A stretch of 5,968 nucleotides of DNA, taken from positions 18,133 through 24,100 of the forward strand of contig DGLO01000029.1 of NCBI GenBank assembly GCA_002388005.1, read 5' to 3'. Below, one piece after another: positions 1 through 5,062 of this stretch (position 1 is the first letter of the stretch; each line of letters starts with the position of its first letter). Both the position numbers and the translations under genes were made by a program. This DNA is from Candidatus Neomicrothrix sp. UBA4542. GTDB lineage: Bacteria; Actinomycetota; Acidimicrobiia; Acidimicrobiales; Poriferisodalaceae. The notes beneath the pieces were generated by a model. That model ran no database searches, was not told the DNA's origin, and worked only from the letters and a program-made list of their open reading frames with translations.

Positions 1-211
1 GAGAATCATCAACAAGCTTTTGGGGGTCGACGATCTGGCGTTCGACGCCCGTCACAGTGTTGATCGCCCACAAAGCATTCACCGGGTCCTCAGGGCCACC
101 GCTACGTAGAAACAAAACCTGGGTGCCATCGCCGGTGACACCGAAGCTTCTAGGCGAACCCAGGCTGAAGCGTTGAGTCCGTGCATGTTGGCGTGGGAAA
201 CTGTCCGACAC
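1..211 (-). CDS. S9-family peptidase (prolyl oligopeptidase/DPP-IV type), N-terminal fragment
   Basis: This is a partial gene running off the left edge, with about 70 residues visible. The N-terminus has the order FPRQHARTQRFSLG, then SPRSFGVTGDGTQVLFLRS, then ALWAINTVTG. That is how actinobacterial S9 peptidases of the dipeptidyl-peptidase-IV/acylaminoacyl-peptidase type begin: a short basic-aromatic segment followed by the first WD40-like beta-propeller blades. The catalytic alpha/beta-hydrolase domain (Ser-Asp-His) would lie outside the window and cannot be checked. Members usually cleave short peptides in the cytoplasm. I chose GTG at 211 (codon 211-209) because the family similarity begins immediately after it and a TACCGT hexamer lies 7 nt upstream. 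The frame stays open further upstream with a TTG at 241, but that would add ten unconserved residues. It diverges from the thioesterase gene at 246. The family call is good; the substrate is unknown. Confidence 0.72.
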   Translation of the reverse strand, partial: MSDSFPRQHARTQRFSLGSPRSFGVTGDGTQVLFLRSGGPEDPVNALWAINTVTGVERQIVDPQKLVDDS

Positions 212-218
212 AACGACG

Positions 219-224
219 ACGGTA
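219..224 (-). promoter_or_regulatory. Candidate -10 element for a leaderless S9 peptidase mRNA
   Basis: The minus strand reads TACCGT (TANNNT), followed by 7 nt and then the GTG start codon at 211. That spacing would put transcription initiation on or next to the start codon. No Shine-Dalgarno sequence is seen close to this GTG, and no good -35 is seen at 16-18 bp. It is supported only by the motif and its spacing. Confidence 0.4.
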
Positions 225-232
225 GTCCTGGT

Positions 233-238
233 TACCCT
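233..238 (+). promoter_or_regulatory. Candidate -10 element for a leaderless thioesterase mRNA
   Basis: TACCCT (TANNNT) is followed by 7 nt and then the GTG start at 246. The same 7-nt spacing occurs on the other strand for the divergent peptidase gene. There is no purine-rich Shine-Dalgarno sequence between the hexamer and the start, so a leaderless transcript is the simplest reading. No convincing -35 hexamer is visible. Confidence 0.42.
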
Positions 239-245
239 CAATGGT

Positions 246-686
246 GTGGCCTTACCTGATCCTTCTTCCTTTGAAGAGCTTTCCGAACAGCAAAAAGCAT
301 TATGGGCTCGTTATGGGTCAGGCGATGATCCGTTGTTCGTGCAACTGGTCGGTCTACACGTCCAAGAAGTGCGTCACGACTACTGCCGACTCGGTTTGGC
401 CTTTCGACCCGAACTTCTTCAAGCAGGCGGAGTCATTCACGGTGGAGTCTTAACAACACTTTTGGATACATCATGTGTGCCAGCAGTAGGCAGCGGATTC
501 GACAAGGCACGCCCATACAGCACCATTTCGATGCACGTGCAATTTCTGGCAAGTTCAGCTAGCAGCGATCTGGTGGCCGCGGGCTGGGTAATTCGCCGCG
601 GTAAATCAATCGCTTTTTGCGAAGCCGAAGTGGAAACAGCGGAGGGTAAGACCTTGGCCAAAGCCGCCATGGCGTTCAAAATTTGA
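246..686 (+). CDS. PaaI-family hotdog-fold acyl-CoA thioesterase
   Basis: The 146-residue protein has the length and pattern of a single-domain PaaI/4HBT hotdog thioesterase, a family that hydrolyses acyl- or aryl-CoA thioesters in the cytoplasm, usually as a tetramer. The diagnostic segment is GGVIHGGVLTTLLDT (residues 61-75): His65-Gly-Gly starts the buried hotdog helix and Asp74 is the likely catalytic acid in the position used by PaaI. Further family features are YSTISMHVQFL (91-101) and RRGKSIAFCEAEV (117-129), followed by the closing strand with TLAKAAMAF. The GTG start at 246 is preferred because the in-frame protein begins there and a TACCCT hexamer lies 7 nt upstream. The ATG at 241 is in another frame. 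The gene ends 1 bp before the stop of the convergent glutaredoxin. The substrate cannot be inferred, and no phenylacetate-pathway genes are nearby. Confidence 0.85.
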   Translation: MALPDPSSFEELSEQQKALWARYGSGDDPLFVQLVGLHVQEVRHDYCRLGLAFRPELLQAGGVIHGGVLTTLLDTSCVPAVGSGFDKARPYSTISMHVQFLASSASSDLVAAGWVIRRGKSIAFCEAEVETAEGKTLAKAAMAFKI

Positions 687-687
687 G

Positions 688-969
688 TTAGGACGTCTCT
701 CCGGATAGTTGAGCAGCCTGGTGTGTCGCGATGGCAGACATCACTTCGTCGGAGGTTGGGTTGACCATGACGGCGCCTCCGACTTCAACAGTTGGAACGA
801 TTTCGTTGCCGGCGGCGCAGTTTCGAACAAAGGCCGCCGCGTCAGGGTCTTCCCAAATGTTGCGGAACATCATCTCGACACCAGCTACCTGGAGTTGGCG
901 TTCAAGCGCCATACAGAATCCGCATCCGGGGCGCCAATAAAACGTGATCTGGGTTTCGTGAGTTGTCAC
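688..969 (-). CDS. Mycoredoxin-like glutaredoxin
   Basis: This 93-residue thioredoxin-fold protein begins with VTTHETQITFYWRPGCGFC. The CGFC active site (Cys16, Cys19) sits at the end of the first strand. The cis-proline segment IVPTV (Pro59) and the following GGAVMVNPTSDEV match the closing part of actinobacterial mycoredoxin-1-type proteins. Those reduce protein-mycothiol mixed disulfides using mycothiol, and a two-Cys site allows mono- or dithiol chemistry. The frame extends upstream to 1017, but the added 16 residues precede the fold and overlap the upstream gene. GTG at 969 is chosen because it overlaps the DUF3039 stop codon in a GTGA quartet, typical of translational coupling. The gene is the second of a two-gene operon and ends 1 bp from the convergent thioesterase stop. 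NrdH-type function is possible but less likely, given the mycoredoxin-like C-terminal half. Confidence 0.8.
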   Translation of the reverse strand: MTTHETQITFYWRPGCGFCMALERQLQVAGVEMMFRNIWEDPDAAAFVRNCAAGNEIVPTVEVGGAVMVNPTSDEVMSAIATHQAAQLSGETS

Positions 970-1199
970 CGCCCGACCGCCTTGAGGCTCTCGAAAATAT
1001 TTTTGCATTCTGGACACACGGGAAACCTCTCCGGGTTCCTATTGGGGACCCATTTTTTTCCGCACAAAGCCCGCACCGGCGCGCCGGTAACGGCAGATCG
1101 AGTCATATCAGTTTTGTTGACATAGTGAGCGAAGCGTTCGTGGTCGCCATCATCGAGTTGATTGTCTACTCGTCGGTCAACGACGGTGTCCTGGTTCAT
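966..1199 (-). CDS. DUF3039 family small putative zinc-binding protein
   Basis: The 77-residue protein matches DUF3039, a small family found mainly in Actinomycetota whose function is not established. The recognisable core runs HYVNKTDMTRSAVTGAPV, then ALCGKKWVPNRNPERFPVCPEC. Possible metal ligands are His25, Cys46, Cys62 and Cys65 (an H-C-CxxC arrangement ending in a CPEC knuckle), which suggests a small zinc-ribbon-like fold; this is inference. The first 20 residues are polar, acidic and probably disordered. The ATG at 1199 follows a GAGAGG Shine-Dalgarno sequence at good spacing. The TGA stop overlaps the GTG of the glutaredoxin gene by 4 nt, so the two proteins are made from one message. 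The gene diverges from the MFS transporter. The family call is strong; the role is unknown. Confidence 0.82.
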   Translation of the reverse strand: MNQDTVVDRRVDNQLDDGDHERFAHYVNKTDMTRSAVTGAPVRALCGKKWVPNRNPERFPVCPECKNIFESLKAVGR

Positions 1200-1204
1200 C
1201 TCGA

Positions 1205-1210
1205 CCTCTC
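1205..1210 (-). promoter_or_regulatory. Ribosome binding site of the DUF3039 gene
   Basis: The minus strand reads GAGAGG, then 5 nt, then the ATG at 1199. This is a clear Shine-Dalgarno match, unlike the apparently leaderless genes elsewhere in the window, and it fixes the start of the DUF3039-glutaredoxin operon. Confidence 0.6.
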
Positions 1211-1264
1211 ACTCATAATTGGTTCAGGTTAAGTATGGTGCGTTGGAAGGCGCGTTCAGAAACC

Positions 1265-1270
1265 GGGGGT
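1265..1270 (+). promoter_or_regulatory. Ribosome binding site of the MFS transporter gene
   Basis: A GGGGGT run ends 4 nt before the GTG start at 1275. It is a G-rich, non-canonical Shine-Dalgarno sequence but the only purine-rich stretch at suitable distance. It supports GTG 1275 over the ATG at 1273, whose frame stops at once (ATG TGA). Confidence 0.45.
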
Positions 1271-1274
1271 AAAT

Positions 1275-2558
1275 GTGACCGAACGGCCGAAGGGCATCGA
1301 CTCAGCGGCTGGTTGGGTAGTGGTTGCCGCAACTGTTACCGCAACTTTCGCTGTATTTGGGGTGGCGTACAGCTTCGGCGCTGTTTTCACGACCATTCGC
1401 GAAGAGTTCGGTGTCGGCAAAGGTCAGGCCTCTCTTTTCTTCGCGATCACGACGTTCATTTACTTCGTCCTCGGTGTGTTTACCGGCCGTATAGCGGACC
1501 GCTACGGACCCAGACCGGTGCTTCTCGTTGGTGCCGCGGCGATGGGAACGGGCCTATTTCTGACATCACTGGTGAACAACATCACCGTCGGCTATTTGAC
1601 CTACGGCCTTGGAGTCGGGATCGGTGTCGGTTGCGCGTACGTGCCAATGGTGGCAACCGTTGGGGGATGGTTCGAACGAGACCGGACAAAGGCAATGGGG
1701 GTGGCCGTAGCCGGCATTGGACTAGGAACACTAGTTGGTGCACCTCTAACCAAACGGCTGGTTCTTAGTTACGGGTGGCGGACCACTTTCGTCATTCTCG
1801 GGATCGGGTCTGCGGCGCTCTTAGCTTTGGCTTCTTTGGGAGCGCGACGTCCTCCTGGGTCCGGAGCACAGGACTCACCTCCGCCGTTACGAGTACTCCT
1901 GAGCGATGCTCGGTTCCTTTGGCTGTACACGTCCATGGTGTTTCTCAGTTGCGGCTTGTTCGTACCCATGGTCTACCTCGACGATTACTTAGAGTCGCGA
2001 GGGAAAGCTGGGGGCGCCCTACTCATTGGGATCATTGGGGCTACGTCGGTTGTGGGTCGACTCGCGTTAGGAGCCATAGCCGCGAAAGCTGATTTGATGC
2101 GGCTCTACCAGTTGTGTGTTGCTGCGCTGGGTGCCAGTTATGTGATTTGGATAGTGGCGGGCTCGAACTACACGGTGTTGGTGATTTTCGCTATTTGTAT
2201 GGGGACCGCGTATGGGGGTTGGATCGCTCTGTCACCGGCAGTCATCGCCCATCTTTTCGGCCCGGTGGGGTTAGGCGGGGTTCTGGGGGCTCTGTACACG
2301 TCAGCTGGCATTGGCGGGCTCATCGGGCCACCTGTTATCGGCGTGCTAATCGACGCAGCCAATTACGAGACCGCTATTGGCGTGGCGATCGCGTTTAGTG
2401 GAGTGTCGTTAGTGTTGTTGATGGCTGCGAGTCGGGCATCAGCACCTATCGCTGACCGCGCTAAGGACCAGCGCGAAGAGAGGTCAGTGGTTCTGGCAAC
2501 GGCGAGCGCGTGGCTGGTTCGTTCTCCTAGCGGGGAGACGCGACTTACCCGTCGGTGA
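1275..2558 (+). CDS. MFS transporter, monocarboxylate/oxalate-formate antiporter type
   Basis: The 427-residue membrane protein has the usual 12-helix MFS layout. Helix 1 (about 13-33) is followed by AYSFGAVFTTIREEFG, a signature of the monocarboxylate transporter/OFA subgroup. MFS motif A, GRIADRYGPRP (71-81), lies in the loop between helices 2 and 3. The segment WFERDRTKAMGVAVAGIGLG (132-151) is the loop 4-5 element typical of this subgroup. A polar central loop (about 190-212) divides the two six-helix halves, and helix 12 ends near residue 385. These transporters move small carboxylates across the inner membrane; the substrate here is unknown. The C-terminal tail of about 40 residues is charged, presumably cytoplasmic, and its last codons overlap the convergent cupin gene by 14 bp. 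No frameshift or missing motif is seen. Confidence 0.87.
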   Translation: MTERPKGIDSAAGWVVVAATVTATFAVFGVAYSFGAVFTTIREEFGVGKGQASLFFAITTFIYFVLGVFTGRIADRYGPRPVLLVGAAAMGTGLFLTSLVNNITVGYLTYGLGVGIGVGCAYVPMVATVGGWFERDRTKAMGVAVAGIGLGTLVGAPLTKRLVLSYGWRTTFVILGIGSAALLALASLGARRPPGSGAQDSPPPLRVLLSDARFLWLYTSMVFLSCGLFVPMVYLDDYLESRGKAGGALLIGIIGATSVVGRLALGAIAAKADLMRLYQLCVAALGASYVIWIVAGSNYTVLVIFAICMGTAYGGWIALSPAVIAHLFGPVGLGGVLGALYTSAGIGGLIGPPVIGVLIDAANYETAIGVAIAFSGVSLVLLMAASRASAPIADRAKDQREERSVVLATASAWLVRSPSGETRLTRR

Positions 2559-3015
2559 GCACTGGCGGGTTGTCCCAACCAATCGCAGAACATTCTCCTA
2601 AATACCAGTCGAGGACTGAGCCCGCGTCGGTGACCGATTCCACGTTGGCGTTCTCATCGAGGTTCAAATTGGCTCCATAAATCTGGAACCAAACGTCGGT
2701 GATTTCTTCGTTGTCTTCTGGCACCAGCAAGGTATGTATGGACCCCGCGGGTTCGTACAGGAACGATCCTGCTCTGTTGATGTATTCACTTTCTGCGTAG
2801 TGCCACGCTCCGGCGACTGTATAGGCATACACCTGTCCGGTATGTCGGTGTGTTTGGACTTGGGTACCAGGCTGAAAACGGGTCCGAACGATCCATAGGC
2901 CTTCAGTTATTTTGGCTGTGAGAAGTTTCACCTCGTTGCCTCCCCCGCTGTTCACCCATGGGAGATCGTCCTCCCCTCGGTGAACTGCACTGGGCGCATT
3001 CTCGATCATTGTCAT
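2545..3015 (-). CDS. Cupin-domain protein, 2,4'-dihydroxyacetophenone dioxygenase family
   Basis: The 156-residue protein is a single-domain cupin resembling the 2,4'-dihydroxyacetophenone dioxygenase (DAD) family. DAD itself is a non-haem iron enzyme that cleaves a C-C bond to give 4-hydroxybenzoate and formate. Cupin motif 1 is PGTQVQTHRHTGQVYAYT (49-66) with His56 and His58, followed by GAWHYAE (69-75) with Glu75. Motif 2 contains GSIHTL (91-96) with His94. His56, His58 and His94 are the likely metal ligands, and Glu75 is a possible fourth. Many proteins of this family have unknown substrates, so catechol-like cleavage should not be assumed. The ATG at 3015 follows a strong GAGGGGG Shine-Dalgarno sequence; a second ATG two codons later is possible. 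It lies 36 nt downstream of the acidic small protein gene on the same strand, suggesting one transcript, and overlaps the MFS gene tail to tail. Confidence 0.78.
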   Translation of the reverse strand: MTMIENAPSAVHRGEDDLPWVNSGGGNEVKLLTAKITEGLWIVRTRFQPGTQVQTHRHTGQVYAYTVAGAWHYAESEYINRAGSFLYEPAGSIHTLLVPEDNEEITDVWFQIYGANLNLDENANVESVTDAGSVLDWYLGECSAIGWDNPPVLTDG

Positions 3016-3020
3016 GGTGT

Positions 3021-3027
3021 CCCCCTC
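3021..3027 (-). promoter_or_regulatory. Ribosome binding site of the cupin gene
   Basis: The minus strand reads GAGGGGG, then 5 nt, then the ATG at 3015. This strong Shine-Dalgarno sequence fits translation from an internal position of a message begun upstream at the small acidic protein gene. Confidence 0.6.
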
Positions 3028-3051
3028 ATTGGATCTACCGGATCGTAGCTG

Positions 3052-3366
3052 TCACTCTTCTGGTCCGAAGATGAGATCGAAAACCTCATCAGCTTTTCGT
3101 TCATCGTTTCGGTGAACCAGCAGTTGCGGGTTACCGTCGATGACCCACCGAACGCCCCTCATTTCAAGTTGATGAGCTATTTCGGAGACTTGGTCGACCG
3201 TTAGCTCCTCAAGTTCATAGGCCGGCCCCTCGGTCGCGGCGATGTCGAAAATATCGATTTCCTCTGAGATCAATCCAGCCGAAGCCAAAGCTTCGACCTG
3301 AGGCGACATAGTTTCTTCGAGGTCGCCTTCGACCAGTTCGCCTTCAAGAATTTCATCGTCATCCAT
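3052..3366 (-). CDS. Small acidic protein of unknown function (weak DUF2007-like C-terminus)
   Basis: I do not recognise a named family for this 104-residue protein. The N-terminal half is very acidic (MDDDEILEGELVEGDLEE and ISEEIDIFDI) and is probably flexible. The C-terminal part, ELTVDQVSEIAHQLEMRGV then WVIDGNPQLLVHRNDERKAD, reads as helix, strand, strand, helix. It loosely resembles DUF2007-type domains, with a glycine-containing turn, an LLVH strand and a following acidic-basic helix. That resemblance is weak. There is no signal peptide, membrane segment or cysteine, so a soluble cytoplasmic protein is expected. The ATG at 3366 has no Shine-Dalgarno sequence but has a CATACT hexamer 7 nt upstream, so the mRNA may be leaderless. 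The gene diverges from ferrochelatase over 40 bp and lies 36 nt upstream of the cupin gene, probably in one operon. Codon-position pattern and length support a real gene. Confidence 0.68.
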   Translation of the reverse strand: MDDDEILEGELVEGDLEETMSPQVEALASAGLISEEIDIFDIAATEGPAYELEELTVDQVSEIAHQLEMRGVRWVIDGNPQLLVHRNDERKADEVFDLIFGPEE

Positions 3367-3373
3367 AACAGCG

Positions 3374-3379
3374 AGTATG
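3374..3379 (-). promoter_or_regulatory. Possible -10 element for the small acidic protein operon
   Basis: The minus strand reads CATACT, then 7 nt, then the ATG at 3366. The spacing equals that of the other candidate leaderless promoters here, but the first base deviates from TANNNT, so support is weaker. Confidence 0.25.
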
Positions 3380-3394
3380 TCGCGCTTCGACCTC

Positions 3395-3400
3395 TAGTCT
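3395..3400 (+). promoter_or_regulatory. Candidate -10 element for a leaderless ferrochelatase mRNA
   Basis: TAGTCT (TANNNT) is followed by 6 nt and the ATG at 3407. The intervening GCAGAT is not a Shine-Dalgarno sequence. Initiation at the A of the ATG would be at normal distance from this hexamer. No clear -35 is seen. Confidence 0.42.
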
Positions 3401-3406
3401 GCAGAT

Positions 3407-4423
3407 ATGGGTGTCGGCCGATTTGACTCACTGTTGTTGTTGTCATTCGGAGGACCAGAGGAACCAGACGACGTCCTCCCGTTCCTTCGTCAGGTGACTA
3501 GGGGACGAGAGGTACCCGATGAACGTTTAGCGGTCGTCGCCGACCAGTACGCCCTGTTCGGTGGCACCAGCCCGATCAATGACTTGAACCGCCAACTACT
3601 CGCGGCCTTGGAACACGAGCTAACTGTTAGGGGTCACGATTTACCTACGTTTTGGGGGAATCGCAACTGGCATCCGTTTGTATCTGACACCGTTGCTGCT
3701 CTTCAAACAGAGGGATATCGGTCAACTGTGTGCTTGGTGACTTCCGCGTTCAGTTCGTATTCTGGGTGCCGCCAATATCACGAAGATCTTGACCGAGCCC
3801 GAGCATCAGTCCCTGACGCGCCTGAGATAGAACGGGTGAGAGTTTTTTGGAATCACCCCAATTTTCTTGGATCTGCTGCCGAGCTATTGGTCGAGGCCCG
3901 CGAGCACGCTGGTCTCTCCGATTCCACCCCGGTGCTGCACAGCGCCCATAGCTTGCCGGTGTCTATGGCAGCGACCTCTGATTATCAAAGACAACTAGAT
4001 GAGGCAGCAGCCATCGTTAATGATCTCGCTGAGATGACGGGCCCATCCGAAGTGGTATTTCAAAGCCGCAGCGGATCTCCGTCAGTCCCTTGGCTATCGC
4101 CTGATATTGACAGTCGCCTCAAACAATTAGCGGCGGAGGGCGTTACCGAGGTCTTGGTGCATCCGCTCGGTTTTGTTGCAGACCATATGGAAGTTATCTT
4201 CGATCTCGATATTCAAGCTGCTACTACTGCCCGAGACTCAGGTTTAAAGATGGTGCGGACCCCTACGGTCGGCACCCACCCACGCTTTGTCTCAATGCTG
4301 GTGGACCTGGTTGAAGAAGCGGCCGGGTTACGCGAGGATCGCCCGGCGTTGGGTACGTCAGGGCCGCGTCCAGATTGTTGCTCTAGGGACTGTTGTCCAG
4401 CACCCGGGCGTGGCGATGTCTGA
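3407..4423 (+). CDS. hemH/cpfC: Ferrochelatase (actinobacterial coproporphyrin-type), haem biosynthesis
   Basis: The 338-residue protein is a full-length ferrochelatase. The N-terminus FDSLLLLSFGGPEEPDDVLPFL and FGGTSPIN (51-58) are standard, followed by TSAFSSYSGCRQYHEDL (112-128). The catalytic metal-binding His181 lies in HSAHSLP and Glu262 lies in FVADHMEVIFDLD. Their spacing of 81 residues matches His183/Glu264 of the Bacillus enzyme. The enzyme inserts Fe2+ into a porphyrin. In Actinomycetota the substrate is normally coproporphyrin III, giving coprohaem; that is inferred from taxonomy. The C-terminus carries CCSRDCC (Cys324, 325, 329, 330), reminiscent of the C-terminal Cys groups that bind a [2Fe-2S] cluster in some ferrochelatases. 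The ATG at 3407 starts at the conserved N-terminus. No other haem gene is adjacent. It converges on thymidine kinase with a 1-bp gap. Confidence 0.93.
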   Translation: MGVGRFDSLLLLSFGGPEEPDDVLPFLRQVTRGREVPDERLAVVADQYALFGGTSPINDLNRQLLAALEHELTVRGHDLPTFWGNRNWHPFVSDTVAALQTEGYRSTVCLVTSAFSSYSGCRQYHEDLDRARASVPDAPEIERVRVFWNHPNFLGSAAELLVEAREHAGLSDSTPVLHSAHSLPVSMAATSDYQRQLDEAAAIVNDLAEMTGPSEVVFQSRSGSPSVPWLSPDIDSRLKQLAAEGVTEVLVHPLGFVADHMEVIFDLDIQAATTARDSGLKMVRTPTVGTHPRFVSMLVDLVEEAAGLREDRPALGTSGPRPDCCSRDCCPAPGRGDV

Positions 4424-4424
4424 A

Positions 4425-5039
4425 TCAGCCTGCTGCCCGGAATCGGTCCGCTATCGGACCCGAATCCCCCAATATCCAATGGTTTCTGCAACGCAACTCG
4501 TAGGTAACTTGGGCGATTGATCCATCGTCAATGAGGACCACGTCGCCGTCATAGACCTGCACTCCGTCGTGTAGACGAGCGTTGTGGGTAGCGGCCCTAC
4601 CGCACCAGCATCGGGCTTGAACCTGCAGTTCTACGCGTTCATCGGCTACTTCAAGAAGGCGCGCCGAACCTGGGAACAGTTTCCCTCGAAAATCGGTAAG
4701 GAGCCCGAAGGCATAGACATCCACGTCAAGTTCGTCGACCACTCGAGCTAGCTGGTCAACCTGAGGGTCCGTGTAGAACTGAGCCTCGTCACAAACCAGA
4801 TAATCCAACGCCCCGTGCCCCGATTGGTGACTAAAAGCCAGTGCATGGAAATCGAGGTTCGGGTGAACTTCGACCGCTGGAGTTGACACACCCAGAGCGC
4901 TTGAGACATGAGCGCCAGCGCGGTCGTGCATGCTGCACAGCAGCCCAGTTCCGGTGGCTGAAAGGTTGTGATGGATCTGCAACGCAAGGGTTGACTTGCC
5001 CGACGACATCGTCCCGAAAGAAAACCTAAGGCACCCCAT
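4425..5039 (-). CDS. tdk: Thymidine kinase, type II (TK1-like)
   Basis: The 204-residue enzyme phosphorylates thymidine to dTMP with ATP in the salvage pathway. The P-loop is FGTMSSGKST (8-17), the Walker B/catalytic segment is LVCDEAQF (81-88, with Glu85 as the expected base), and the conserved loop is FGLLTDFRGKLFPGS (111-125). The zinc-binding lasso domain uses CWCG (Cys144, Cys146) and CRNH (Cys184, His187), and THNARLHDG is the actinobacterial form of the substrate-lasso region. A longer open frame reaches 5177, but it would overlap the ribonucleotide reductase gene and add unconserved residues. ATG 5039 immediately precedes the conserved GCLRFSFG strand and has a TAATTT hexamer 7 nt upstream. 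The gene lies 40 bp downstream of nrdJ on the same strand, so both enzymes contribute to dNTP supply. It may have its own promoter as well as readthrough from nrdJ. Confidence 0.93.
   Translation of the reverse strand: MGCLRFSFGTMSSGKSTLALQIHHNLSATGTGLLCSMHDRAGAHVSSALGVSTPAVEVHPNLDFHALAFSHQSGHGALDYLVCDEAQFYTDPQVDQLARVVDELDVDVYAFGLLTDFRGKLFPGSARLLEVADERVELQVQARCWCGRAATHNARLHDGVQVYDGDVVLIDDGSIAQVTYELRCRNHWILGDSGPIADRFRAAG
4445..4460. repeat. Small inverted repeat in the tdk 3' end
   Basis: GGTCCG, a 4-nt loop CTAT, then CGGACC forms a perfect 6-bp stem. It lies 21 nt past the ferrochelatase stop, inside the opposing tdk coding end. No T-tract follows on either strand, so it is at best a weak or Rho-assisted stop for hemH transcription and may simply be chance. 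Confidence 0.25.
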
Positions 5040-5046
5040 AGTCAAC

Positions 5047-5052
5047 AAATTA
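5047..5052 (-). promoter_or_regulatory. Candidate -10 element for a leaderless tdk mRNA
   Basis: The minus strand reads TAATTT (TANNNT, close to TATAAT), then 7 nt, then the ATG at 5039. No Shine-Dalgarno sequence occurs in those 7 nt. It implies that tdk can be transcribed independently of nrdJ. Confidence 0.45.
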
Positions 5053-5062
5053 CACACGTGTG
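5053..5062. repeat. Perfect 10-bp palindrome CACACGTGTG in the nrdJ-tdk spacer
   Basis: The palindrome abuts the candidate tdk -10 on its upstream side, the position where a bound protein would block or tune RNA polymerase. It does not match the NrdR box. With no loop it cannot form a hairpin terminator. Regulatory function is inference. Confidence 0.35.

Larger units (their letters stand above)
1200..1274. promoter_or_regulatory. Divergent intergenic region between DUF3039 operon and MFS transporter
   Basis: This 75-bp spacer must hold the start signals of both divergent units. Plus-strand -10-like hexamers are CATAAT (1214-1219) and TATGGT (1234-1239). On the minus strand TAACCT (1225-1230) is a possible -10. 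None has a convincing -35 at 16-18 bp, so no single promoter can be assigned. I see no clear palindromic operator. Confidence 0.3.

Noticed and set aside
241..453. 70-residue plus-strand frame starting at the ATG at 241
   Set aside because: It overlaps the thioesterase in another frame, has no family resemblance, and the frame from GTG 246 carries all the hotdog motifs.
970..1017. N-terminal extension of the glutaredoxin to 1017
   Set aside because: The extra residues lie before the first strand of the fold and overlap DUF3039; the GTGA coupling supports GTG at 969.
709..1125. 138-residue plus-strand open frame opposite the glutaredoxin and DUF3039 genes
   Set aside because: It is antisense to two recognised coupled genes and its translation shows no domain or start signal.
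1235..1768. 177-residue plus-strand frame starting upstream of the MFS start
   Set aside because: It is an Arg/Gly/Trp-rich shadow frame over the MFS gene, whose own frame has a full 12-helix protein with motif A.
2568..2580. GGTTG/CAACC 5-bp hairpin just past the MFS stop
   Set aside because: The stem is short, sits within cupin coding sequence and has no T-tract, so it is not supportable as a terminator.
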